Source: Opitutaceae bacterium (lineage in GTDB: Bacteria; Verrucomicrobiota; Verrucomicrobiia; Opitutales; Opitutaceae). Taken from it: a stretch of 64,000 nucleotides of DNA. The stretch is from NCBI GenBank assembly GCA_019455245.1, contig JACFMR010000001.1, forward strand, positions 124,001 to 188,000. The letters run 5' to 3'. The notes under the pieces were generated by a model. That model saw nothing but the letters and a program-made list of their open reading frames with translations, was not told the origin of the DNA and did not search any database. Made by a program: the position numbers and the translations under genes. Numbering within the stretch: the first letter of the stretch is position 1; every line of letters starts with the position of its first letter. Shown piece after piece: positions 16,491 through 25,634 of the stretch.

Positions 16491-17475
16491 AGAGTTCCGC
16501 GATCACGTCCTCAAGCGGAACCTCCTCGATGGAGATGTCTGCGACGGGGCCGGTGGTGAGAATTTCCTGCGAGACGGCGACGACCTTGTCGCCCGGCACG
16601 CGCAGGGTGAACTTGCCCTCCGCGTCGCGGGTGGTTTCGCCATGCCGGGATTGCCAGTCCGGGGGAAAGGCCGGGGGGCCGTCCTCGTGTTCGCCGGCGA
16701 TGGCGGGCAGGAAGGTGATGATCTTTTTGCGGTTGCCGGAGGCGCTTTCCAGACGGTCGAGGGCGCCGTCGTAGATTTTGCGGCCGTGGTGGATCACAAT
16801 CACGCGATCGCAAAGCTCCTTGATGTCGGCCATGTAGTGGCTCGTGAGCAGGATGGTGACGCGATTGCGGCGGTTGTAATCGCGCAGGAAACTGCGCACG
16901 GACTTCTGCGAGACGACGTCGAGCCCGATGGTGGGTTCGTCGAGAAACAGCACGCGCGGCCGGTGCAGCAGGGCGGCGATGAGCTCCATCTTCATGCGTT
17001 CGCCGAGCGAGAGTTCGCGGACCATCACGTTGAGTTTGGCGCGGACCTCCAGCAGGTCCACGAGCTCGTCGAGCGTAGCCTGATATTGGGCGGCCGGCAG
17101 GTCGTAGATGGCGCGGATGAGGTTGAACGACTCGATCGCGGGCAGATCCCACCAGAGCTGGTTTTTCTGGCCGAGCACGAGGGCGAAGATGCGGCGGTAG
17201 GCGTTTTCGCGGCGGGTGGGGTCGAAACCGGCGACGCGGGCGCGGCCGCCGGTCGGGTAGATCAGCCCCGAGAGCATCTTCAGGGTGGTGGTCTTCCCGG
17301 CGCCGTTGGGACCGAGGAAGCCGACGAACTCGCCTTCCGCGATGGAAAACGAGATGTCCTTGGCCGCGGCGGTTTCGTCGAACTCGCGGCGGAACAGCCC
17401 CTTCATGCCGCCCCAGAAGCCGGGTTGTTTGCGGTAGGTGCGGAACACGCGTGTTAGATTTTCCACCTCGATCAT
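16474..17475 (-). CDS. ABC transporter ATP-binding protein (ABC-2 export type, COG4586-like)
   Basis: 333 aa. Walker A GPNGAGKT (55-62), Q-loop VLGQKNQLWWDLP, signature ELSLGERMKMELIAAL, Walker B VLFLDEPTIGLD, H-loop LLTSHYM. The VLGQKNQLWWDLP string is typical of the COG4586 subgroup, which normally works with two ABC-2 permeases encoded next to it. No permease lies on either side here. The C-terminal ~80 residues form a separate accessory domain. The ATG at 17475 (MIEVENLTRVF) is chosen; an in-frame extension to 17592 would cross into the upstream region of the divergent phospholipase gene. Confidence 0.88.
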   Translation of the reverse strand: MIEVENLTRVFRTYRKQPGFWGGMKGLFRREFDETAAAKDISFSIAEGEFVGFLGPNGAGKTTTLKMLSGLIYPTGGRARVAGFDPTRRENAYRRIFALVLGQKNQLWWDLPAIESFNLIRAIYDLPAAQYQATLDELVDLLEVRAKLNVMVRELSLGERMKMELIAALLHRPRVLFLDEPTIGLDVVSQKSVRSFLRDYNRRNRVTILLTSHYMADIKELCDRVIVIHHGRKIYDGALDRLESASGNRKKIITFLPAIAGEHEDGPPAFPPDWQSRHGETTRDAEGKFTLRVPGDKVVAVSQEILTTGPVADISIEEVPLEDVIAELFKGQA

Positions 17476-17572
17476 GGGCAGGGCAGTGAACAGCTTGCGG
17501 CGATCAATGCAACCGTGACGGTGGCGGAAAAGTCGTGCGTAGGACGGTATTCTCGGGTTCACCAGTGTTCCT

Positions 17573-18763
17573 ATGCGCTTGGTTTGGTTCATGGTGTCGT
17601 TCTGTCTGGGCTTGGTCGTGGTCGGCCGTGCCGAGGGCGTGGTTTACAGCCTGGTGATGCCGGCGGCGGCGGTGCCGGCGGCGGCGGTGGCCCGGGTGGA
17701 TGTGATCGTCATGAACCCGGCCGTGGCGGAATCCGGTTATGATTTGCCGGTGGCGTTGGCCGGCCGGTTGCGGACCGAGGATCAAAGCTGGCCGCTGGAG
17801 TTGCGGGCCATCGGCAGCGCCACCGGGAGATTGGCGGCGCGGAATTTCACGCCGGTGGGCTACACGTTCGATGTGCCGGCGGCGGCGCGGGGCACGCCGG
17901 TCTTGGAGCTGGACGAACCCGCCCGGTTGCGGGGCGTGCTGGAAATTGCCGATCGGTCGGACCGGCCGGAACCCGTGGCCACCGCCATGAGCCGGGCCGC
18001 GGCGGGTATGCCGGCGGAAAACGCGGTGAAGCGTACCTTTGGCGGCCGCATCGGCGTGCATGAGCCGATTTATTTTCTCTACGGGTCGGAGACGCCCGCG
18101 GCGAAGTTTCAGTTCAGCTTCAAATACCGGCTGCTGGGCGACAAGGCCGCGCTGCGCAACACCGTGCCGGCGTTGCGCGGACTTTATCTCGGCTACACGC
18201 AACGGTCGCTCTGGGACATCGAGGCGGAGTCGAGCCCGTTTCACGACACGAGCTACATGCCGGAGTTGTTCGTTGAGTCGCAGACCATGGTGGATCCGGG
18301 ATCGGGCGGCGGGGCCAAGTGGCTCGGGTATCAGGTCGGTTACAAGCACGAGTCCAACGGTCGCTCGGGATTGGATTCGCGCAGTCTCAACATCGTTTAT
18401 GCCCGCACGGCGTTGGCCTTCGGCCGGGTTGACGGTTGGAGTCTGCTGCTGATTCCGCGGGTTTACAGCTATGTCAGCGATCTGAGCAACAATCCCGACA
18501 TCGCGAAATATCGCGGTTATGCCGACCTGGTGATCGTCATCGGGCGCAACGAGGGGCCGGCGTTGTCGCTGGCCGGGCAGTTGGGGCGCGACGGCAACCG
18601 CGGCAGCCTGCAGGCGGACCTGAACATCCCGGTCAAGGTGGACCGGATCTTCGACTTCGCGACCTACATTCATCTCCAATACTGGAGCGGCTACGGCGAA
18701 AGCCTGCTGGACTACAACCGCAAGTCCACGGCGCTGCGTGCGGGCATCTCGCTCGTGCGCTAG
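17573..18763 (+). CDS. pldA: Outer-membrane phospholipase A1 (OMPLA)
   Basis: 396 aa. The N-terminal signal peptide (MRLVWFMVSFCLGLVVVGRAEG) is followed by an extra ~130-residue beta-rich domain not found in E. coli PldA. The beta-barrel enzyme then begins near FGGRIGVHEPIYFLYG. The catalytic string GYKHESNGRSGLDSRSLN gives H259 and S261, with the SRSxN calcium/active-site Asn motif. OMPLA enzymes are outer-membrane, Ca2+-dependent, dimer-activated phospholipases that remove misplaced phospholipid. The C-terminal strand ends with an aromatic-poor GISLVR. The N-terminal domain may be a periplasmic regulator (inference). Confidence 0.88.
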   Translation: MRLVWFMVSFCLGLVVVGRAEGVVYSLVMPAAAVPAAAVARVDVIVMNPAVAESGYDLPVALAGRLRTEDQSWPLELRAIGSATGRLAARNFTPVGYTFDVPAAARGTPVLELDEPARLRGVLEIADRSDRPEPVATAMSRAAAGMPAENAVKRTFGGRIGVHEPIYFLYGSETPAAKFQFSFKYRLLGDKAALRNTVPALRGLYLGYTQRSLWDIEAESSPFHDTSYMPELFVESQTMVDPGSGGGAKWLGYQVGYKHESNGRSGLDSRSLNIVYARTALAFGRVDGWSLLLIPRVYSYVSDLSNNPDIAKYRGYADLVIVIGRNEGPALSLAGQLGRDGNRGSLQADLNIPVKVDRIFDFATYIHLQYWSGYGESLLDYNRKSTALRAGISLVR

Positions 18764-18781
18764 CGCATTTAAGAATTGTAA

Positions 18782-18816
18782 TAGCCGCGCTTGCAGGCGG
18801 AGCCGGCAAGCGTGGT
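18782..18816. repeat. Intergenic inverted repeat (TAGCCGCGCTTG...CAAGCGTGG)
   Basis: GCCGCGCTTG pairs with CAAGCGTGGT at the other end, with one mismatch at the paired positions and another at the outer edge. A sequence of the same design is found at 31001-31056, suggesting a dispersed intergenic repeat family. Confidence 0.5.
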
Positions 18817-18829
18817 CTCTGGGTGGTGA

Positions 18830-18920
18830 TGGGGCAGTTTGTTGTAGCCGGGGTCGGTGACCCCGGGCCGGCCTCGCCGAGGCCAGCTACAGTTATGTGA
18901 TTTGAAATCGAACTGCCCCA
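18830..18920. repeat. Nested GTAG/CTAC double-hairpin element
   Basis: GTAGC (18844-18848) pairs with GCTAC (18886-18890). They enclose two perfect hairpins, GGGGTC-GGT-GACCCC and GGCCTC-GCC-GAGGCC, so the whole can fold as a cloverleaf-like three-way structure. An outer 10-bp inverted repeat, TGGGGCAGTT (18830-18839) and AACTGCCCCA (18911-18920), brackets it. The GTAG head is typical of REP elements mobilised by RAYT transposases; no RAYT gene is in the window. The rest of the 278-nt pldA-surE gap holds another GTAG-type fragment near 18978-19008 and no gene. Confidence 0.7.
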
Positions 18921-19041
18921 TGCCCCTCAGGGTGACCATTCTGCTGGCCGGCAGAATCGCGCGCTCCGTGCGTCGCCGAGCCTACGAAGGGTGCTCCAGA
19001 GCGGCTACACCACAACTTGGAATGCGTTGGCGAACCGCTGC

Positions 19042-19818
19042 TCAGCCGACGCCCAGCCGGCGGTAATCCAGCACGCTGTGGCTGATGCGGCCGGCGGCGA
19101 GACAGGCGAGATCCGTGAGCGGTTCCGGTGGTGAGACATCCTCCCCGGTGGTCCAGATCAACCGGTGTGAACCGTCGTCCGCCGCGGGACTGAACAGGCC
19201 CGGCACCATGAAATGCGCCGGCACGGTGCGACTGACCGTCGCATCGGGTCCGCAGGGGCAGGGGAAGTTGACATTGTGCACCGTGAAACTGCGGGCCGGC
19301 GTGGCCGGCAGCAACTCGCCGGCGAGCCGGGCCGCGTGGACGGCCGAATGGCGCAGGGTCCGGTGCAGCACGGCGTCGGGCTCGCCGCCGTGTTCCTTGA
19401 GCTGCAGATAAATCTCCTCGGTCACATCCTGCGAGAAGGCGATCGCGGGCAGACCATGCAATGCGCCTTCCCACGCACCCGCGACCGTGCCGCTGGCGAG
19501 GATGAAGGCCAGCGTGCAATTGAAACCCACGTTGATACCGCTGACCACGGCCTCAACCTTGCCCGGCAGCAGGTGCGCCAGCGCGATGTTTACGCAATCG
19601 CTGGGCGTGCCGTCCACCATCCAGGTGGGGCAACCGAAACCCCGGTCCACCGCGGCGGATTTCACCGGCCGGCTGCGCGTCTTCGAGGCGCCGGTCCAGC
19701 TCTGTTCGTTGACGGGCGCAACGACAAAACACCGGTGTCCGGCGGCGGTCAGGGCGGCGACGAGCTCATGCAGGAAGACCGAGCTTATGCCGTCATCATT
19801 GGTGACTAATAAATTCAT
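19042..19818 (-). CDS. surE: 5'/3'-nucleotidase SurE
   Basis: 258 aa, normal length. Metal ligands are visible: D8/D9 in LLVTNDDGI, S40 in NEQSWTGAS, and N96 in SGINVGFN. SurE is a divalent-metal phosphatase that dephosphorylates nucleoside 5'- and 3'-monophosphates and is linked to stationary-phase survival. The gene is divergent from the propionate cluster; the 209-nt gap between them must hold promoters for both. No pcm gene (its frequent neighbour in proteobacteria) is present. Confidence 0.95.
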   Translation of the reverse strand: MNLLVTNDDGISSVFLHELVAALTAAGHRCFVVAPVNEQSWTGASKTRSRPVKSAAVDRGFGCPTWMVDGTPSDCVNIALAHLLPGKVEAVVSGINVGFNCTLAFILASGTVAGAWEGALHGLPAIAFSQDVTEEIYLQLKEHGGEPDAVLHRTLRHSAVHAARLAGELLPATPARSFTVHNVNFPCPCGPDATVSRTVPAHFMVPGLFSPAADDGSHRLIWTTGEDVSPPEPLTDLACLAAGRISHSVLDYRRLGVG

Positions 19819-19920
19819 GAAACGAGGCCGCGAGCAAATGCGTGCTTCCCGCGCCGGTCGAGCCGCGATTGAATGCAGGTCAATTCGCGCCCATCAATCG
19901 GCAAGATCCGGTGGGTCGGA

Positions 19921-19949
19921 CTGACAGTATCTGTTTATATTGCCAATAT
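19921..19949 (+). promoter_or_regulatory. Weak promoter candidate for the propionate cluster
   Basis: CTGACA (19921-19926), a 17-nt spacer and CAATAT (19944-19949) lie in the one clearly AT-rich pocket of the surE-carboxyltransferase gap, about 80 nt upstream of the first gene. The -10 match is poor. No cobalamin riboswitch-like conserved box was recognised in this gap. Confidence 0.25.
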
Positions 19950-20027
19950 GATCAACCGCTGCGCCAATCTCACGCGTCCGCGCCCATTCCGGGCCAAGAG
20001 CAACCGTATGGTCATCATTCTCCCAGC

Positions 20028-21503
20028 ATGAAACCCATCGTATTCAACAACACCGTGTTGCGTGACGGGCATCAGTCCCTCGCGGCCACCCGCATGACGA
20101 CCGCGCAGATGCTGCCGGCGACCGGCCCCTTGGATGGACTGGGCTTCGGCGCCCTGGAAACCTGGGGCGGCGCCACCATCGACTCCTGTCTGCGTTTTCT
20201 GAATGAAAACCCCTTCGACCGGCTCGACCAGCTGAAGGCCGCCACGCCGAGGACGCCGCACATGATGCTCCTGCGCGGGCAGAACATTGTACAGTACACG
20301 AGCTTCCCCGACGATGTCGTGGAAGCCTTCATTCGCTGCGCGGCGAAGCACGGCATGGACAAGTTCCGCATTTTCGACGCGCTCAACGACGCCCGCAACC
20401 TGCGCACGGCAGTCCGCACGGTGAAGGCGGCCGGCAAGCACGCGCAGGGCGTCATCTGCTACACCACCAGCCCCGTGCACACGCCGGAAAAACTTGCGGC
20501 GCTGGCCGACGAGCTGGTGGAGATGGAGTGCGATTCGATCTGCATCAAGGACATGGCCGGGCTGCTCACCCCGCGCATCACCCACGACCTCGTCAAGACG
20601 ATCAAGGCGCGTCATGCACTGCCGGTGGTGGTGCACAGTCACGAGACCGCGGGCCTCGCCCTCGCGTCCTACCTCGCCGCGATTGATGCCGGCGCGGACA
20701 TCGTCGACACCTCGATCACGCCCTTTGCCAACGGCACCGGCCAGCCCGACACCGTGCGCATGCAGGCGGCCATGCTGGGGCATCCCCGCGCCCCGCACTA
20801 CGACACGAAGGTGCTGCTGGAACTGCGCAAATACTTCGAGGGCGTGGCCAAGGAACTCGCGAAGTTCATGAGCCCGGCCAACGACCGCGTGGACAGCGAC
20901 GCGCTCAGCTACCAGGTGCCCGGCGGCATGCTGAGCAACTTCCGCACGCAATTGGTCGAGATGAAGATGGCCGACCGGTTCAACGACGTCATGGCCGAAG
21001 TGCCCGTGGTGCGCGAGGCGCTGGGTTGGATCCCGCTCGTCACGCCCACCTCCCAGATCGTCGGCACGCAGGCGATGTTGAACGTGAAGTTCGGCCGCTG
21101 GAAAAATCTCGCCCAGGCCACCATCGACGTGGCGCTCGGCAAATACGGCCGTCCGCCGGGGACGGTGAACGCCGAATTGCAGGCCCTCGCGTGCAAGCAG
21201 TCCAAGCAGGAGCCGGTTACCGGCCGTCCGGCCGACCTGCTTGAGCCGCGCATGCCGAAACTCCGCGAGGAACTCGCGGCCAAGGGGCTGCCCGTCTCCG
21301 ACGAAAATGCGGTGCTCTACGCGATGTTCCCGCGCGAGACCGAGGCCTACTACAAACCCAAGCCCGCCGCGGCTGCACCCGCGCCCAAGGCGGCGGCCGC
21401 ACCGGCGCACAACAATTCCTCACCGGTGCCGGGCCGGGCATCCCGCTACGTGCTGACGGTGAACGCTCGCCGCTATGAAACCACGGTCGAGGAAATGAAC
21501 TGA
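20028..21503 (+). CDS. Carboxyltransferase, 5S/OadA/PycB type, without biotin domain
   Basis: 491 aa. HMGL-like TIM barrel with NTVLRDGHQS (R12, D13), the carbamylated-Lys motif CIKDMAG (K174) and metal ligands VHSHETAG (H203, H205), then the PYC_OADA domain. Such proteins move a carboxyl group between biotin and pyruvate/oxaloacetate. Full-length OadA ends in a biotinyl domain. This one stops right after its opening strands (RYVLTVNARRYETTVEEMN), which resemble the N-terminus of the separate biotin carrier at 28873. It therefore must use that carrier in trans, like the 5S subunit of transcarboxylase. The ATG at 20028 is chosen over the open frame from 19842, which has no family similarity. 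First gene of the cluster. Confidence 0.9.
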   Translation: MKPIVFNNTVLRDGHQSLAATRMTTAQMLPATGPLDGLGFGALETWGGATIDSCLRFLNENPFDRLDQLKAATPRTPHMMLLRGQNIVQYTSFPDDVVEAFIRCAAKHGMDKFRIFDALNDARNLRTAVRTVKAAGKHAQGVICYTTSPVHTPEKLAALADELVEMECDSICIKDMAGLLTPRITHDLVKTIKARHALPVVVHSHETAGLALASYLAAIDAGADIVDTSITPFANGTGQPDTVRMQAAMLGHPRAPHYDTKVLLELRKYFEGVAKELAKFMSPANDRVDSDALSYQVPGGMLSNFRTQLVEMKMADRFNDVMAEVPVVREALGWIPLVTPTSQIVGTQAMLNVKFGRWKNLAQATIDVALGKYGRPPGTVNAELQALACKQSKQEPVTGRPADLLEPRMPKLREELAAKGLPVSDENAVLYAMFPRETEAYYKPKPAAAAPAPKAAAAPAHNNSSPVPGRASRYVLTVNARRYETTVEEMN

Positions 21504-21511
21504 AATTTGTC

Positions 21512-23413
21512 ATGAGTAACGAGAACACGCCCAACCTATTCGCCGAATTTCCGGCGGCCACTCCGGCCGACTGGCGCAAACTGGCGGAGGAATCTCTCGC
21601 CGGGGCGCCGTTCGAAAAGAAACTGGTCACGCGGACCGCGGAAGGCATCGACCTCCGGCCGATCTACACGGCCGACGATGTCGCCGCTCTGTCCGAAACC
21701 TGGCCCGGCCTGCCGCCTTACGTGCGCGACACCGAACCGCTGGGCCGTCGGGCCGCCGGCTGGCACATCTGCCAGGATCCGGGACTTTCCGATCCCGCGG
21801 CCTGCAACGCGACGCTGCTGCGCGATTTGCAACGCGGCCAAAATGCCGTCAGCCTCGCGCTGCCGCCGCTCGGTCAAGGCCCGCAGTTGGCCGATGCAAA
21901 GACAGTCGCCCAAACGCTGGCCGGCGTCGATTTGCAGGCTGTGCCGATCTTTGTGCAGGCCGGGCTGGCCGCCGCCCCCACCACCGCCGGGCTCACGGCC
22001 TGGCTGAAGGAGCAGGGCAGGGCGGAAGCCGGTTTGCATGGCGCGGTGCTGGCGGACCCGCTGGCGGTTTTGCTGGCGACCGGTGCGCTGCCGGTGAGTT
22101 TCGAACAGGCCGGCGACGACATGGCGGAACACACCCGGCAGGTGCGGGCAGCCCAACAGGAGTTGCGCACCATCGGGGTGGATGCCTCCCGCTGGGCGGA
22201 TGCCGGCGCGCATGCCGTGCAGGAACTGGCGGCGGGCCTGGCCACCGGCATCGAGTATCTGCGTGCGTTGCACCGGCGCGGCATCGGCTCCGACGAGGCG
22301 GCTCCGCGTTTCCTGTTCACGTTCGCCCTGGGGTCGAACCTCTTCATGGAAATCGCCAAGCTGCGTGCGGCCCGGTTGGTCTGGGCGCGTGCGGTTGCAG
22401 CGGCCGGCGGCGGTGCCGTCGCGCAAAAGCTCGTCTGCCACGGGCGCACCACGCGCTGGAACAAGACCTTGCTCGATCCGCATGTGAATCTCCTGCGCAC
22501 CACCACCGAGGCCTTTGCGGGCATCGTCGGCGGCTGCGCCGGTTTGCAGATCGGTGCGTTCGATGAATGCATCCGGCCCGCCGACGATTTCTCGCGGCGC
22601 CTGGCGCGCAACATCCAGATCATCCTCGACGAGGAATGTCAGCTCGGGCGGGTGGTCGATCCGGCCGGCGGTTCCTGGTATGTCGAGTCGCTCACCCGCG
22701 AGCTCGCCACGCGGGCCTGGGCGCTGTTCCAGGATATCGAAAAGCGCGGCGGCATGTTGCAGGCGGTGGCTTCCGGCTGGTTGCAGGGCGAGGTCGCCAA
22801 GACCGCCACGCAGCGCATGTCGGCCGTCGAGTCGCGGCGCGATCCCATCATCGGCACCAATCTTCATCCCAACCTGCGCGACGACCTCCCGCCGGCCACG
22901 GCGACGCCCGTCAAACCGGCGCAGGGCGTGGTCACCGCCACCCCGCTGGTATCGCGCCGCCGGGCCGAACCGTTCGAGGCGCTCAGGCGTCGCACGGAGG
23001 CGCATTTCCAGCGCACCGGCCAGCGTCCGCAGGTTTACCTCGCGACCTTTGGCCCGCGCAAGCAGCACGCCGCGCGCGCCGATTTCGCCACCGGATTTTT
23101 CGCCGCGGGCGGATTTGCGGTCATCCGTGGCAAGTCCGCCGTCACCCCCGAAGAGGCGGCGCAGGCCGCGCTCGCCACGGGCGCGCCGCTCGTCGTGCTT
23201 TGCTCGACGGACGACACGTATCCCGAACTGGTGCCCCCCACGGCCAAAATACTCAAGGCCTCGGCCAAAGCGCCGCTGGTCGTGCTGGCCGGACTCCCGG
23301 CCGATCCGGCTGTGCAGACGGCATTCAAGACCGCCGGGGTGGATGAATTCATCCACCTGCGGGCCAACTGCGCCCAGCTGCTCGCCGGCTGCCTGACCCA
23401 ACTCGGAATCTGA
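21512..23413 (+). CDS. mutA: Methylmalonyl-CoA mutase small subunit
   Basis: 633 aa. It shares the mutase barrel layout with the following gene ([68 protein letters not shown]). The C-terminal B12-binding-like domain lacks the DxHxxG cobalt-ligand motif, as expected for the non-catalytic subunit of the heterodimeric enzyme. The ATG is 8 nt after the preceding stop, and mutB starts 11 nt downstream. With mutB it interconverts succinyl-CoA and (R)-methylmalonyl-CoA. Confidence 0.95.
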   Translation: MSNENTPNLFAEFPAATPADWRKLAEESLAGAPFEKKLVTRTAEGIDLRPIYTADDVAALSETWPGLPPYVRDTEPLGRRAAGWHICQDPGLSDPAACNATLLRDLQRGQNAVSLALPPLGQGPQLADAKTVAQTLAGVDLQAVPIFVQAGLAAAPTTAGLTAWLKEQGRAEAGLHGAVLADPLAVLLATGALPVSFEQAGDDMAEHTRQVRAAQQELRTIGVDASRWADAGAHAVQELAAGLATGIEYLRALHRRGIGSDEAAPRFLFTFALGSNLFMEIAKLRAARLVWARAVAAAGGGAVAQKLVCHGRTTRWNKTLLDPHVNLLRTTTEAFAGIVGGCAGLQIGAFDECIRPADDFSRRLARNIQIILDEECQLGRVVDPAGGSWYVESLTRELATRAWALFQDIEKRGGMLQAVASGWLQGEVAKTATQRMSAVESRRDPIIGTNLHPNLRDDLPPATATPVKPAQGVVTATPLVSRRRAEPFEALRRRTEAHFQRTGQRPQVYLATFGPRKQHAARADFATGFFAAGGFAVIRGKSAVTPEEAAQAALATGAPLVVLCSTDDTYPELVPPTAKILKASAKAPLVVLAGLPADPAVQTAFKTAGVDEFIHLRANCAQLLAGCLTQLGI

Positions 23414-23424
23414 AACAAGACGCC

Positions 23425-25602
23425 ATGAACTTTCCCGATTATACCACCGTAGCACTCGATCCCGCCGCCACCCCCGGCACCGGTTTGACCGACTGGCAGG
23501 AGGCGGTTCGCGGCGCGGATCCCGCCGCGCTCGCGGACTGGGAGACCAACGAACAGATTTCCGTGCGGCCGGTTTACGGTCCGCCGGACCTGCGCGATGT
23601 CACGCATCTCGGTTTCACCGCCGGCATGCCACCGTTCCTCCGCGGGCCGTATGCGACCATGTATGTGCTCAAGCCCTGGACGATCCGCCAATACGCGGGT
23701 TTCTCCACGGCCACGGAGTCGAACGCGTTCTACAAGCGCAATCTCGCCGCCGGCCAGATGGGGCTCTCGGTGGCGTTCGATCTCGCGACGCACCGCGGCT
23801 ACGACAGCGATCACCCGCGCGTTGTCGGCGATGTCGGCAAGGCCGGTGTCGCGGTGGACAGCGTGCTCGACATGCAGACGCTGTTCGACGGTATCCCGCT
23901 CGACCGCATTTCCGTTTCCATGACGATGAACGGTGCGGTGCTGCCCGTGCTCGCGTTCTACATCGCCGCGGCGTTGGAGCAGGGCGTCAAGCTGGAGCAG
24001 CTCGCCGGCACGATCCAGAACGACATCCTCAAGGAATACATGGTGCGGAACACCTACATCTATCCGCCCATCCCCTCGATGAAGATCATCGCCGACATCT
24101 TCGAGTTCACCTCGCAAAAGATGCCGAAGTTCAACTCGATCTCCATCTCCGGCTACCACATGCAGGAAGCCGGCGCCACGGCCGACCTCGAACTGGCCTA
24201 CACGCTGGCCGACGGGCTTGAATACCTCCGTACCGGGCTCAAGGCCGGCATCGATATCGACGCCTTTGCGCCGCGCCTCTCGTTCTTCTGGGCGCAGGGC
24301 AAGAACCTGTTCATGGAAGTCGCCAAGATGCGTGCGGGCCGCCTGCTCTGGGCGAAGCTCGTCAAGCAGTTCAACCCGAAGAACCCGAAGTCCATGGCGC
24401 TGCGTACGCATTCGCAGACCTCGGGCTGGTCGCTGACCGAGCAGGACCCGTTCAACAATGTCACGCGCACCTGCATCGAGGCGATGGCCGCGGTCATGGG
24501 TCACACCCAGTCGTTGCACACCAACTCGCTCGACGAGGCCATCGCGTTGCCGACGGATTTCTCCGCCCGCATCGCGCGCAACACCCAGCTGTTCCTCCAG
24601 GCCGAGTCCGGCATCTGCAACGTCGTCGATCCCTGGGGCGGCAGCTACTACGTCGAAAAACTCACGCACGAGCTCGCGCAAAAGGCGTGGGCGCACATCG
24701 AGGAGGTCGAGAAGCTCGGCGGCATGGCCAAGGCCATCGAGACCGGCCTGCCCAAGCTGCGCATCGAGGAAGCCGCGGCGCGCCGTCAGGCCCAGATCGA
24801 TTCGGGGCAGGAAACCATCGTCGGCGTCAACAAGCACCGCCTCGAACAGGAGGAGCCGATGGAAATCCTGGAGGTGGACAACACCGCCGTGCGCGAGGCC
24901 CAGATCGCCCAGTTGAAGCAGCTCAAGACCAATCGCGATCAGGCGGCGGTGCAGCGCACGCTCACGGCGTTGACCGAGGCCGCGCGCACGGGCAGCGGCA
25001 ACCTGCTCGCGCTCAGTATCGAGGCCGCGCAGGCCCGCGCCACGCTCGGTGAAATTTCCGATGCGCTCGAGGTTGTCTTCGGCCGTTATCAGGCCCAGAT
25101 ACGCTCCGTGTCCGGCATCTACAGTCGAGCCTTCTCCGGCGGCCATTCCGAGGTCGCGCGCGTGCGCGAAATGGCCGATGCCTTCGCGGCGCGCGAGGGC
25201 CGCCGCCCGCGCATTCTCATCGCCAAGCTGGGCCAGGACGGCCACGACCGCGGCGCCAAGGTGGTCGCCACCGCCATGGCCGACATGGGCTTCGACGTGG
25301 ACATCGGGCCGCTCTTCCAGACGCCCGAGGAAGCCGCACGCGATGCAGTGGAAAACGACGTGCACATCGTCGCGATGAGTTCGCTGGCCGGCGGACACAA
25401 GACGCTGCTGCCGCAGCTCGTCGCCGAGCTCCGCAAGCACGGCCGCGAGGACATCCTCGTCGTGGCCGGCGGGGTGATTCCTGCGCAGGATTACGCCTAT
25501 CTTTACGAAAACGGTGCCGCGGCGGTCTTCGGACCCGGCACGCCGATACCGCGGTCCGCCGCCCTGGTGTTGGAAAAACTGGGAGCCGGCGCCGCGGACT
25601 GA
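23425..25602 (+). CDS. mutB: Methylmalonyl-CoA mutase large (catalytic) subunit
   Basis: 725 aa, normal length. The barrel contains [48 protein letters not shown] and [27 protein letters not shown]. The C-terminal cobalamin domain has the full DxHxxG motif (D605, H607 as cobalt ligand, G610) in [15 protein letters not shown]. This is the adenosylcobalamin-dependent radical enzyme that rearranges succinyl-CoA to methylmalonyl-CoA, the carbon-skeleton step of the succinate-to-propionate route. The downstream chaperone meaB begins 32 nt later. Confidence 0.97.
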   Translation: MNFPDYTTVALDPAATPGTGLTDWQEAVRGADPAALADWETNEQISVRPVYGPPDLRDVTHLGFTAGMPPFLRGPYATMYVLKPWTIRQYAGFSTATESNAFYKRNLAAGQMGLSVAFDLATHRGYDSDHPRVVGDVGKAGVAVDSVLDMQTLFDGIPLDRISVSMTMNGAVLPVLAFYIAAALEQGVKLEQLAGTIQNDILKEYMVRNTYIYPPIPSMKIIADIFEFTSQKMPKFNSISISGYHMQEAGATADLELAYTLADGLEYLRTGLKAGIDIDAFAPRLSFFWAQGKNLFMEVAKMRAGRLLWAKLVKQFNPKNPKSMALRTHSQTSGWSLTEQDPFNNVTRTCIEAMAAVMGHTQSLHTNSLDEAIALPTDFSARIARNTQLFLQAESGICNVVDPWGGSYYVEKLTHELAQKAWAHIEEVEKLGGMAKAIETGLPKLRIEEAAARRQAQIDSGQETIVGVNKHRLEQEEPMEILEVDNTAVREAQIAQLKQLKTNRDQAAVQRTLTALTEAARTGSGNLLALSIEAAQARATLGEISDALEVVFGRYQAQIRSVSGIYSRAFSGGHSEVARVREMADAFAAREGRRPRILIAKLGQDGHDRGAKVVATAMADMGFDVDIGPLFQTPEEAARDAVENDVHIVAMSSLAGGHKTLLPQLVAELRKHGREDILVVAGGVIPAQDYAYLYENGAAAVFGPGTPIPRSAALVLEKLGAGAAD

Positions 25603-25634
25603 AGCCCGGCCGGCCGGATCATTCGTCCTCCGCC

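Noticed and set aside
19819..20027. Possible cobalamin riboswitch before the B12-dependent mutase cluster
   Set aside because: No recognisable B12-box or long structured leader; only a weak promoter-like pair was seen.
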